A stretch of DNA of 64,000 nt from Bacillota bacterium (GTDB lineage Bacteria > Bacillota > Clostridia > Oscillospirales > Oscillospiraceae): contig JAQXWB010000043.1 of the NCBI GenBank assembly GCA_029225225.1, positions 1 through 64,000 of the forward strand, in the 5' to 3' direction. Positions 1-7,972 of the stretch are shown here, in pieces; positions within the stretch are counted from its first letter, which is position 1; each line of letters opens with the position of its first letter. The notes below the pieces were generated by a model that ran no database searches, had not been told where the DNA came from, and worked only from the letters and a program-made list of their open reading frames with translations. Both the position numbers and the translations under genes were made by a program.

Positions 1-27
1 CGGGGACATGTCCCCGCCCTACAGGGG
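1..27. repeat. Edge of an interspersed intergenic repeat (GC hairpin)
   Basis: The first bases hold a perfect palindrome, GGGGACATGTCCCC, followed by GCCCTACAGGGG. The same palindrome recurs at about 7768, inside a longer repeat copy. It sits just after the stop of the minus-strand siroheme gene and could act as its transcription terminator, although no T tract can be judged because the window starts here. Confidence 0.6.
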
Positions 28-40
28 CTGCTTCATTTAT

Positions 41-2113
41 TTATATCTTTTGTGATGTACACCGATCGTTTATGATCGCCTCTACGATGCCTTCTGCGGA
101 GATCTTTGGCGCAGTCAGAAATGCTTCAGCCGTATCATGGGAGAGCGTTTCCGCCGTAACCTTTCCAATACAGACGCAGCGCGTTCCCGTCGGTATTGCA
201 CCGTAGCGCTCAATGAACCGCTTCACGCCGCCGGAGCTGGAAAAAGTCAGGTAATCCAACGGCAGCAGCGCTTCACACTCCTCCGTTTCCATATCATAAA
301 GGGCGATGTCCCGCACGGAAAAGCCCGCATTACGCAAAGCCTCCGGCAACGCTGGCGTGCCGCTTGCGGAGCGGAGCAGTACGATTGATTCCTCTGGTTT
401 CGCTGCGACAATCAGCGCATCCGCCAGTGCTTCGCAGGTTGCGGTCATAGGGCAAAGCGTTGCGTGTAAGCCATAGCGTTCCAATGCTGCACCGGTCGCA
501 GCGCCGATTACGGCAAGCTTGTGCTTTTGTAAGCAGCGCGAGGTAAACTTTTCCTCCTCCATCCGACGGAAAAAGGTTGCTACGCCGTTAGCAGAGGTAA
601 ATACCAACCATGAAGGCGTATCGCACAAGACTTGAAAACCAAGCTCCGTCGGCAGCCCCTTTATGGCAAACCGCAGCACCCAATTTGCCTCCGCACCGAG
701 TGCGCGCAGGGCAGTCAGCTGTTTTTCCGCAACCTCCCGCGTCCCAGTAACGCCGACCCGCACGCCTTGCAGCTGTGCGGTGAGATGCATTGCCGCCACT
801 TCACCGATGACGATCACGGCAGGCGCGCGCACACCGGCGTCATTTGTCTTCTGCGCAATCTGACACAATGGTGCGCGCACCTGCATTGGGTATGGCGCAT
901 TGCCGCCGGAGAGCACCGCCGCCGGTGTGTTGCCGCTTTTTCCTGCCGCGATCAGTCGGGCAGTGATTGCAGGCAGCTGCCGCAAGCCCATCAAAAAAAC
1001 AAGTGTTCCGGATAGCTTTGCCAAAGTGTCAAGATCTTCGGGCAGTCCGTCCGGCGTGCCTGCGGTATGCGCCGTGACAATATGCACGCTCCGGCTCAGA
1101 CCGCGATGGGTCACGGGAATACCTGCCTCCGCCGGAATCTCGATTGCGGAGGGAATTCCCGGAACCTCCTGACACGGGATTCCCGCAGCGGTCAGAGCTT
1201 GTATTTCCTCGCCGCCTCTTCCGAAAAGATAGGGATCGCCGCCCTTTAAGCGTACCACACGCAAGCCGGAACGCGCCAAGTCAATCAGCCTTTGATTGAT
1301 CTCCTCCTGCGCTGCCGCATGTGCACCGCTCCGCTTACCCATGTAGAATCGCTGCGCGGATTCGGGCACGGCTTCCAATAACGCCGGATCGATCAGATCG
1401 TCGTAGACCACAGCCTGACACTGCCGCAACAGGCGCAGTCCGCGCACCGTAATGAGATCAGCTTTCCCGCAGCCAGCACCCACCAAGGCAACGCTGCCCA
1501 TTGGTAAGCCGCAAATGCAAGCTTCTGCCTCCTCCTGCGTCAGCGGCGCACCCTTTTCCATGCAGGCTTTGAATAAAGCACGGAACACATCCGCGCGTTT
1601 GCGTTGTTCCGGTATCCTGTTTTTCAGTATCGGACGCATGGACTCCAGCCAAGTAAGCATCTCGTCCAAGTTTTCCGGCAGCAGTTCCCGCAATTCTTCC
1701 TTAAAATAAGCGGCTGCGCTCGGACTGGCGCCGCCGGTCGAGATGCCTGCCGAGAACTCGCCCTGCTGCACGAGTGCGGGAAAGAAGAAGCTGCATTGGG
1801 AAGGCTCGTCCGCTACATTCACGGGAATATGCCGTTTTTGGCAGAGCATCGCAACCTCCCTGTTGACTGCCCCGTCATCCGTCGCGGCAATGACCATCGC
1901 AGGGCGAGGGCGAAGATCTGCCGCACGAAAAGCGCGCAGCCGCAACTTTACTTGAGGAAATGCCTCGATCTCCGGCAAAATACTTGGCGCAACCACCGTC
2001 AAGCTTCCGCTGTAAGGCAGCAGCTTTTGCAGCTTACGCAGCGCCACCTTGCCGCCGCCGACGATCAAGACGGGACGGTCCTTCAGCTCTATAAACATCG
2101 GAAAATACGGCAT
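41..2113 (-). CDS. Trifunctional siroheme/precorrin-2 enzyme (SirC-CobA-HemD fusion)
   Basis: The 690-residue protein carries three domains in a row. Residues ~1-200 are a precorrin-2 dehydrogenase/ferrochelatase-like domain with an NAD-binding GGGKVALRK motif near residue 19. Residues ~205-445 are a uroporphyrinogen-III C-methyltransferase (VALVGAGCGKADL, then VRLKGGDPYLFGRGGEE). Residues ~455-690 are a uroporphyrinogen-III synthase (HemD). Together these take hydroxymethylbilane to precorrin-2 and on to sirohydrochlorin or siroheme. The gene is last in an operon behind the ABC importer genes, 3 bp after the ATPase stop. Clostridia often fuse CobA with HemD; adding SirC on the same chain is less usual. 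The product could feed siroheme or the cobalamin pathway; the divergent sulfite-reductase-like gene favours siroheme. Confidence 0.93.
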   Translation of the reverse strand: MPYFPMFIELKDRPVLIVGGGKVALRKLQKLLPYSGSLTVVAPSILPEIEAFPQVKLRLRAFRAADLRPRPAMVIAATDDGAVNREVAMLCQKRHIPVNVADEPSQCSFFFPALVQQGEFSAGISTGGASPSAAAYFKEELRELLPENLDEMLTWLESMRPILKNRIPEQRKRADVFRALFKACMEKGAPLTQEEAEACICGLPMGSVALVGAGCGKADLITVRGLRLLRQCQAVVYDDLIDPALLEAVPESAQRFYMGKRSGAHAAAQEEINQRLIDLARSGLRVVRLKGGDPYLFGRGGEEIQALTAAGIPCQEVPGIPSAIEIPAEAGIPVTHRGLSRSVHIVTAHTAGTPDGLPEDLDTLAKLSGTLVFLMGLRQLPAITARLIAAGKSGNTPAAVLSGGNAPYPMQVRAPLCQIAQKTNDAGVRAPAVIVIGEVAAMHLTAQLQGVRVGVTGTREVAEKQLTALRALGAEANWVLRFAIKGLPTELGFQVLCDTPSWLVFTSANGVATFFRRMEEEKFTSRCLQKHKLAVIGAATGAALERYGLHATLCPMTATCEALADALIVAAKPEESIVLLRSASGTPALPEALRNAGFSVRDIALYDMETEECEALLPLDYLTFSSSGGVKRFIERYGAIPTGTRCVCIGKVTAETLSHDTAEAFLTAPKISAEGIVEAIINDRCTSQKI

Positions 2114-2116
2114 GCT

Positions 2117-2884
2117 CTACACCTCCTTCGCAGTGCAATAATACTGCGCGCCGTGGTGCGTATCGACACGATGGACACCCACGCCGAATACCCGTTCCGT
2201 CACACCGCTTTCGAATACGGCTTCCGGCTTGTCACAGCAAAGCAGAACGCCCTGCTCAAAAACCGCGATACGATCCGCTTCTCGCAGCGCCAGCGGAAGA
2301 TCATGCAGCACCAGCACGACCGCTCTCCCCTCTTTTGCAAGCGTGCGCGCCGTCTGCATGGTTTGGAACCGGCGGTTGATATCTAAATAAGTGGTCGGTT
2401 CGTCCATAAAGACCGTCTGCGTCTCCTGCGCCAGCGCCATTGCCAAATATACGCTCTGCCGCTGACCGCCGCTGAGGCAAGTGACATCGGTATTCTCGTG
2501 CTCTCTGCTTCCCGTCGCGTCCATTGCTCTGCGCGCAATGGCATAGTCCTGCTTGCAGTAGCGTCTCGGATAGGATAGATACGGGAATCTGCCGTGCAGT
2601 ACCATACGCAGCGCTTGAATGGACGGCGTGTTGCGGCTTTGCGTCAGGAACGCCGCCTTTTGCGCGATTTCCTTCCGCTTCATCCGGCGTATTTCCGTCC
2701 CGTCATATAAAACCTCACCTTCCATTGCCTGCAGCAAGCCCAGCGCAGCCTTTAACAGCGTTGACTTTCCGCTGCCGTTGGGGCCGAGGAGCGCCAGCAC
2801 TTCGCCCGGCAGGAAATCCAACGACACATTCTTCACGACAGCTTTTCCGCCATAGCCTGCGGAGAGATTCTTTATTTGAATCAT
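2117..2884 (-). CDS. ABC transporter ATP-binding protein, iron/cobalamin (FecE/BtuD) type
   Basis: This is the cytoplasmic ATPase of a metal-chelate importer. It shows Walker A GPNGSGKS, the signature LSGGQRQS, Walker B VFMDEPT and the H-loop VLHD. The ORF-track start is 11 codons too early: the ATG at 2884 overlaps the permease stop as ATGA, and the family N-terminus (MIQIKNLSAGYGGK) begins there. The protein is about 255 residues, normal for the family. It pairs with the permease and lipoprotein immediately upstream. The substrate (ferric siderophore, haem, cobalamin or corrinoid) cannot be told from sequence alone; linkage to a siroheme synthase makes a tetrapyrrole or iron plausible. Confidence 0.93.
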   Translation of the reverse strand: MIQIKNLSAGYGGKAVVKNVSLDFLPGEVLALLGPNGSGKSTLLKAALGLLQAMEGEVLYDGTEIRRMKRKEIAQKAAFLTQSRNTPSIQALRMVLHGRFPYLSYPRRYCKQDYAIARRAMDATGSREHENTDVTCLSGGQRQSVYLAMALAQETQTVFMDEPTTYLDINRRFQTMQTARTLAKEGRAVVLVLHDLPLALREADRIAVFEQGVLLCCDKPEAVFESGVTERVFGVGVHRVDTHHGAQYYCTAKEV

Positions 2885-3894
2885 GCGCGTCCTCCTCTCT
2901 GCCGAAACAAAAGCCAAAGGAAAAAGGGCGCGCCCGCGAACGCCAGCACGATGCCGACGGGCAGCTCAAACGGCGCAAACAGCACCCTTGCCAAGAGATC
3001 GCACACCGTAACGAAGAACGCACCGCCCAACGCCGAGGACACAAGCAGCGGCAAACTATCCTCTCCCAAAAAACGCCGCATGGAGTGCGGAACAATCAGA
3101 CCGACAAAGCTCAATAGTCCGGAAAAGCTCACCGCCGCACCTGCCAGCGCCGCAGCTAAGATCAAAAGAAGGATCCGCATCGGCTGAACGGATAGTCCGA
3201 GAGTCTGTGCGGTATCGCTCCCTAATCCAAGACGCTCCAACTGCTGCGACAGGGAGAAGATGATCACCAAACTGACCAAGATCATCCCGACTGCCGGCGC
3301 AAGCTGATTCATCGTGACCCCCGTAAAGCCCCCGATGCGGAAGTCTGAAACACCGTTTAACGCCTCCGGCACCAGTGTGACCACCGCGTCAATGCCTGCG
3401 CTGAACAGGGCGGAAACGGCGACACCCGCAAGCACCACGGTCGTGCGCGCGGCACCGTTGCGGCGTGATAAGCCCGTCACCAGCAGGACACCCGCCAGCG
3501 CGCCTCCGAAAGCCACAAAAGGGGTATATTTCTGTGCCAGCGGCGCAGTGGCGCAAACAACACCCACAGCCAAGCCGGCGCCGGAATTGACACCGATGAT
3601 ACTCGGAGAAGCAAGCGGATTGTTCAGAACCGTCTGGATCACGACGCCGGAGACCGCCAGCGCAGCACCCGCCAACAGTGCCGCGCAGGTGCGAGGCAGG
3701 CGGGTATAAAGCACGATACGCGTAGCAGTCGAACTGCGATCACGTCCGAAAAGCGCGTTCAGCACCTGCATCGGCGACATCTGCACCGACCCAATCCACA
3801 GGCTGAGCACCGCCGCAGCTAGTGTAAAAACGCATAGCCCTGCCAAGAAACAGCCTTTACTGCGCCGGGTAGAGAATATCCGCGAGCTGTTCAT
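2881..3894 (-). CDS. FecCD-family ABC transporter permease
   Basis: A hydrophobic protein of about 337 residues with the multiple membrane spans of the FecCD/BtuC family. Family motifs are visible, including the SGVVIQTVLNNPLASPSIIG stretch and a GLIVPHSMR segment near the C-terminus. I chose the ATG at 3894 because GGGGGAAG stands five bases before it; the track start at 3915 lacks such a site. The start lies inside the 3' end of the lipoprotein gene (38-bp overlap), and the stop overlaps the ATPase start, so the three genes are translationally coupled. Confidence 0.92.
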   Translation of the reverse strand: MNSSRIFSTRRSKGCFLAGLCVFTLAAAVLSLWIGSVQMSPMQVLNALFGRDRSSTATRIVLYTRLPRTCAALLAGAALAVSGVVIQTVLNNPLASPSIIGVNSGAGLAVGVVCATAPLAQKYTPFVAFGGALAGVLLVTGLSRRNGAARTTVVLAGVAVSALFSAGIDAVVTLVPEALNGVSDFRIGGFTGVTMNQLAPAVGMILVSLVIIFSLSQQLERLGLGSDTAQTLGLSVQPMRILLLILAAALAGAAVSFSGLLSFVGLIVPHSMRRFLGEDSLPLLVSSALGGAFFVTVCDLLARVLFAPFELPVGIVLAFAGAPFFLWLLFRQRGGRA

Positions 3895-4804
3895 AGGCTT
3901 CCCCCCATCGAGCATTTGGTTTCAGATTATACAGATTCGGATCCATCACATAATAGCGTCCCTCCCGCACGGCGGTCAGGCTCCCCCACGCGGGATTGCA
4001 CAGAAGCGTCGTCTCCAAAACCTCCTGCGCGTCTGACGGATCGGCGCTTTGCAGCACAACGAAGATATCGTCCGGATCGGCAAGCAAAATTTCCTCCATG
4101 CTGAGCTGCTCTAACAAGCTGTTGTCCCTGTCTGCAATATTCTCGCAGTCCAACGCCGCCAGCATTTCCCCTAAAACACTTCCCTCGCTGTTTTTTACCT
4201 TGCAGGAGCTGCCGGTCACGCGGATATACAGCACGCTCGGTCGTGTGCCGTCCGCACGAAGCAGCGCATTCTCCACCTGCATCTGCACAGCGCTTCCGTA
4301 AATCTCATAGTTTTCCGCATTTCCCGTGATCTGTGTGCAAACCTTCAGCATCCGCAGATAATCGTCAAAGCTGTTCACGGAGAAGTAAGCGGCATTGATC
4401 CCCATTTGATCAAAGGTTTCCTCCAGCGCGACATTCCGATCCGTGCCGCAGCTTGCAAGGACAAGATCCGGCTCACAGGCAAGAAGCTGCTCAAGATTCA
4501 ACTCCTTCGCCGCGCCCAAATGCACGACATCTTCCCGCAGCGGCAGGTCATAATAGGTCCATGTAGCATCCGTTGCAGCGACGATCTGCTCCGCGCCGCC
4601 GGCAAGGCACCAGATATCCGCAAAGCTGGCGATCAGACAAGCCATCCGTTGCGGACGGTCAACCGTCACCTGCCGTCCTAAATCGTCCGTAAAGGTCACA
4701 GCAGTTTCCGAGTCCGCTTCCGACGCTGCCTCTAAATTCGTGCTGCCGCAGCCGCTCAGAAGCAGGAGGCAGCATAGTATCAAAATTAAAATCGACTTTT
4801 TCAA
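3857..4804 (-). CDS. Substrate-binding lipoprotein of the iron/cobalamin-type ABC importer
   Basis: The 315-residue protein begins with a lipoprotein signal peptide ending in LLSGC (lipidated Cys19). A TroA-like binding-protein fold follows: FTDDLGRQVTVDRPQRMACLI at the mature N-terminus, then ACEPDLVLASCGT and the C-terminal lobe. It would capture the substrate outside the membrane and deliver it to the permease. It is the first gene of the operon and has its own sigma-A promoter 140 bp upstream. The length is typical of this class. Confidence 0.92.
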   Translation of the reverse strand: MKKSILILILCCLLLLSGCGSTNLEAASEADSETAVTFTDDLGRQVTVDRPQRMACLIASFADIWCLAGGAEQIVAATDATWTYYDLPLREDVVHLGAAKELNLEQLLACEPDLVLASCGTDRNVALEETFDQMGINAAYFSVNSFDDYLRMLKVCTQITGNAENYEIYGSAVQMQVENALLRADGTRPSVLYIRVTGSSCKVKNSEGSVLGEMLAALDCENIADRDNSLLEQLSMEEILLADPDDIFVVLQSADPSDAQEVLETTLLCNPAWGSLTAVREGRYYVMDPNLYNLKPNARWGEAYEQLADILYPAQ

Positions 4805-4857
4805 GAGCTCTATCCTTTCTCTTCATAGGCAAAAATAAAGACCGGTCACATGGACAA

Positions 4858-4906
4858 AAGGGCATACGATTCCTTTCCGGTGAAAAGAGATCGTTTCAAA
4901 GCCCTT
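4858..4906 (-). promoter_or_regulatory. Stem-loop in the leader of the ABC-importer operon
   Basis: Between the promoter and the lipoprotein start, AAGGGC/GCCCTT and an inner ACGAT/ATCGT pair to form an interrupted hairpin. No T tract follows. It is not a cobalamin riboswitch that I can recognise. It might be a small regulatory leader for the importer and siroheme operon. Confidence 0.35.
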
Positions 4907-4947
4907 CATCGTCCAATGCGATCCGGCAGATTCATCTTAACGGCATT

Positions 4948-4976
4948 ATTGTAGCAGGAATTCGTGCTTTTGTCAA
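4948..4976 (-). promoter_or_regulatory. Sigma-A promoter of the ABC-importer/siroheme operon
   Basis: Reading the minus strand, TTGACA (4976-4971) is followed after 17 bases by TACAAT (4953-4948). This is near consensus. It gives a leader of about 140 nt before the lipoprotein start. Confidence 0.85.
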
Positions 4977-5053
4977 CGCGGGAGCGGCGGCATTTCCTGC
5001 TTGTACATGCAAAAAAAGGAAAGGATTTTATGTGATTGCTTTTCGTATTGCTG

Positions 5054-5082
5054 TTGCGTTTCCACGCGACAATTGCTATAAT
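5054..5082 (+). promoter_or_regulatory. Sigma-A promoter of the flavoprotein-sulfite reductase gene
   Basis: TTGCGT and TATAAT are separated by 17 bases, with AAAGGAG before the ATG at 5121. The -35 region lies in an imperfect palindrome (TTGCGT TTCC ACGCGACAA), which could be an operator. Confidence 0.7.
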
Positions 5083-5120
5083 AAAAAAGTAAAATCAGAA
5101 AAAGAAAAGGAGCAGAGGCT

Positions 5121-7679
5121 ATGAATGTCATTGTCATCGGCGGCGTGGCTGCCGGTACAAAGGTCGCAGCAAAGCTAAAGCGTCAGGATCGCAGCGCAAA
5201 GGTCACCGTTTATACCAAAAGCAAGGACATCTCCTACGCCGGTTGCGGGCTTCCCTACTATGTCGGCGGAAGCATCGAGACGCGCGAGGAATTGATCGTC
5301 AACACGCCCGAAAAGTACGCAGGACTGACGGGCGTGGAGGTTCGAACCGAAATGGAGGCTGTCGGCATCGATGCCGCCGCGAAAGCCGTCCGCTTTGCCA
5401 ACGGCGAGACCGTTACATATGACAAGCTCGTTATTGCTACAGGCGCCGTGCCCTTTGTTCCCAATGTCGCGGGCACCGAGCTGCGCGGCGTATTCACCAT
5501 GCGCACGCCGGACGACGCGATCAGCTTGCGTTCCTACATTGACGAAGCGCACTGCCGCAGCGCCGTTGTGGTCGGCGGCGGCTTTATCGGCTTGGAGATC
5601 GCCGAGAATCTGATGGCAAAGGGGCTGAAGGTCACCGTCGTTGATATGGCGGATCAGATCATGCCCAATCTGTTTGACGCAGAGCTGGCGGGATATCTCC
5701 GTCGCCAGCTACAGCGCAGGGGGCTGCGCATCGTCACGGGCGCAAGCTTGGAGGAAGTGCTGGGCAGCGAAAGCGCCACCGGCATCCGCACCAGTGTCGG
5801 CTCCTTTGAGGGCGATTTGGTGGTGCTTGCCATCGGTGTCCGCCCCGCCACCGCATTTTTGGCAGACTCCGGCTTAGAAATGAGCCGCGGCACCATCGTC
5901 GTAGACGAGCATCTGCGGACGAACTTAAATGATGTTTACGCCGTCGGTGATTGCGCACAGGTCTATAACCGTATTACCGGAAAAGCACAATGGTCTGCCA
6001 TGGGCTCCACAGCAAATATCACCGGTCGCTGCCTTGCCAAGAATCTGACCGGAGAGGATGCCGTCTACGGCGGATGTTTGGGCACCGGCGTTGTCAAGCT
6101 GGCAAGCGATCTGAACGCAGGCCGTACCGGTCTGACGGAAGCGCAGGCAAAGGACGCAGGCTTTGACGTCGTCACCGTGACCTGTGTAACGGATGACAAA
6201 GCCCATTACTATCCCGACTCTGCCACCTTTGTTACAAAGCTGGTCGCCGACCGTGGCTCGCATAAGCTGCTCGGCATTCAGGTCGTGGGCGCGGGCGCAG
6301 TTGACAAGATGGTAGACATCGCAGTTACCGGAATTGCCATGGGTGCCAAGGTTGAGGATTTTGACACGCTGGACTTTTCCTATGCTCCTCCCTTCTCCAC
6401 TGCCATTCATCCCTTTGTACAAGCCTGCTATATTTTGGAAAACAAAATGTCCGGCGCGTTTGAGACCTTCACGCCCGCCGAATACGCTGCTGGCAAAGCA
6501 CGAAGCTACCGTGTCCTTGACGCCCATCCCGCGCCCTCCATTCCCGGCGCAAAGTGGGTGGAACTGAGCAAGGTCAATGCACCGCTTGACGGCATCGACA
6601 AGGAGGACAAGCTTCTGCTGGTCTGTGCCAAGGGCAAGCGCGGCTATTTCCTGCAAAACCGTCTGAAAGCACTCGGCTATACCAACACCCGTGTGTTGGA
6701 AGGCGGCGCGTTCGTCAACGAAGTCAAGGTACAGTTCCAAGGCGGCAAGCTGCCTCCCGAGGAGATCAAGCGCGTCAAGGCGCTGGGCTGCTTGCAGGAT
6801 AAGCGCTATCCCGATGTATTCAATGTCCGCGTGATCACCCGCAACGGCAAGATTACCGCCGCAGAGCATCGCACCATCGCCGAAGCCTCCGAACGCTTCG
6901 GCTCCGGTGCAGTCACCATGACGACCCGCCTGACGCTGGAAATTCAGGGCGTAAAGCATGAGAATATCCAACCGCTGATCGACTTCCTGAACGAGCGCGG
7001 TCTGTCCACCGGCGGCACCGGCTCTCTGGTGCGTCCCGTTGTCTCCTGCAAGGGCACTACCTGTCAATACGGTCTGGCGGACACCTACGGTCTTTCAGAG
7101 AAGCTGCACGAGCGTTTCTATGTAGGCTATCACGGCGTGACACTGCCCCATAAGTTCAAAATCGCCGTCGGCGGCTGCCCCAACAACTGCGTCAAGCCCA
7201 ATCTGAACGATTTGGGCATCATCGGTCAGCGCGTACCGATGATCGACTTTACCAAGTGCCGCGGCTGTAAGAAGTGTCAGATCGAAGAGAGCTGCCCCGT
7301 CAAGGTCGCCAAGGTCGTGGACGGCAAGATCCGCATTGATCCGACCGTCTGCAACAACTGCGGACGCTGCAAGGGCAAGTGTCCGTTCGGCGCTTTGGAA
7401 GAGTACAAGGACGGCTTCAAGATCTACATCGGCGGACGCTGGGGCAAGAAGGTCGCCCACGGCATGCCGCTAACTAAGATCTTCACAAGCGAAGATGAAG
7501 TCATGGAGGTCGTTGAAAAAGCGATCCTCCTGTTCCGCGACGAGGGCATCTCCGGCGAACGCTTCGCCGACACAGTCGCCCGTCTCGGCTTCGACTATGT
7601 CAACGAAAAGCTCCTCTCCGGCTCCGTCGATAAGGCAGCCATCCTCCACAAAACCGTAAAAGGCGGCGCTACCTGCTGA
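5121..7679 (+). CDS. CoA-disulfide-reductase-like flavoprotein fused to rhodanese and siroheme sulfite-reductase domains
   Basis: The 852-residue protein has several modules. Residues 1 to ~445 form an FAD/NAD(P)H oxidoreductase like CoA-disulfide reductase, with the redox cysteine in AGCGLPYY (Cys42). Residues ~455-545 are a rhodanese domain with its catalytic loop intact (CAKGKRG, Cys502). From ~555 follows a sulfite/nitrite-reductase half with a Cys643-x4-Cys648 pair and GGCPNNC (Cys686-x3-Cys690), the place where siroheme and a [4Fe-4S] cluster sit. Residues ~710-765 carry two ferredoxin motifs (CRGCKKCQIEESCP, CNNCGRCKGKCP). One chain could pass electrons from NAD(P)H to siroheme, reducing sulfite, polysulfide or a persulfide delivered by the rhodanese. 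The substrate is inference. The first cysteine pair is spaced by four residues, not the usual five. It is transcribed away from the siroheme operon and has its own promoter. Confidence 0.88.
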   Translation: MNVIVIGGVAAGTKVAAKLKRQDRSAKVTVYTKSKDISYAGCGLPYYVGGSIETREELIVNTPEKYAGLTGVEVRTEMEAVGIDAAAKAVRFANGETVTYDKLVIATGAVPFVPNVAGTELRGVFTMRTPDDAISLRSYIDEAHCRSAVVVGGGFIGLEIAENLMAKGLKVTVVDMADQIMPNLFDAELAGYLRRQLQRRGLRIVTGASLEEVLGSESATGIRTSVGSFEGDLVVLAIGVRPATAFLADSGLEMSRGTIVVDEHLRTNLNDVYAVGDCAQVYNRITGKAQWSAMGSTANITGRCLAKNLTGEDAVYGGCLGTGVVKLASDLNAGRTGLTEAQAKDAGFDVVTVTCVTDDKAHYYPDSATFVTKLVADRGSHKLLGIQVVGAGAVDKMVDIAVTGIAMGAKVEDFDTLDFSYAPPFSTAIHPFVQACYILENKMSGAFETFTPAEYAAGKARSYRVLDAHPAPSIPGAKWVELSKVNAPLDGIDKEDKLLLVCAKGKRGYFLQNRLKALGYTNTRVLEGGAFVNEVKVQFQGGKLPPEEIKRVKALGCLQDKRYPDVFNVRVITRNGKITAAEHRTIAEASERFGSGAVTMTTRLTLEIQGVKHENIQPLIDFLNERGLSTGGTGSLVRPVVSCKGTTCQYGLADTYGLSEKLHERFYVGYHGVTLPHKFKIAVGGCPNNCVKPNLNDLGIIGQRVPMIDFTKCRGCKKCQIEESCPVKVAKVVDGKIRIDPTVCNNCGRCKGKCPFGALEEYKDGFKIYIGGRWGKKVAHGMPLTKIFTSEDEVMEVVEKAILLFRDEGISGERFADTVARLGFDYVNEKLLSGSVDKAAILHKTVKGGATC

Positions 7680-7757
7680 CCAAGGTCACAAACATAAGCG
7701 CGAAACGCCCTCTATTGCTCTCATTGCGGAGACGCATCTCACGAAACGAACCAGCCG

Positions 7758-7875
7758 TTGTAAGGCGGGGACATGTCCCCGCCGACCGCGAAGCGGCAGG
7801 CAGCATAGGCGAACAAATCTGTATGCACTCGGTAGTTCCTACACGCGGCTTATGCCATGTCCCTGCCCTACAGAA
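7758..7875 (-). repeat. Interspersed intergenic repeat, inverted copy
   Basis: Read on the minus strand this stretch contains GTGTAGGAACTACC, then GCCGCTTCGCGG, then the palindrome GGGGACATGTCCCC. The same modules recur at 8449-8590, 30208-30452 and 50668-50895, with part at the window edge. The rest of 7680-7938 shows no gene. Confidence 0.7.
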
Positions 7876-7938
7876 GACTTCACAGAAATGACATTCGCTG
7901 CTGCACCCATCCTATCATTCATGAAATACACAAATTTT

Positions 7939-7972
7939 GAAGCCCTCACTCGACTATCCGAGTGAGGGCTTC
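7939..7972 (-). terminator. Hairpin terminator overlapping the end of the Nudix gene
   Basis: Two perfect 14-base arms (GAAGCCCTCACTCG and its complement) enclose a 6-base loop. The TAG stop codon of the Nudix gene lies in the loop. On the minus strand AAAATTTG follows, which is a weak U tract. Confidence 0.65.

Noticed and set aside
4805-4947. Cobalamin riboswitch before the ABC-importer operon
   Set aside because: The conserved B12-box and core stems are not present; only a simple interrupted hairpin is seen.
5925-7067. 380-aa minus-strand ORF within the flavoprotein-reductase gene
   Set aside because: It is a shadow of the plus-strand gene, whose domains are unmistakable; the minus frame has no family pattern.
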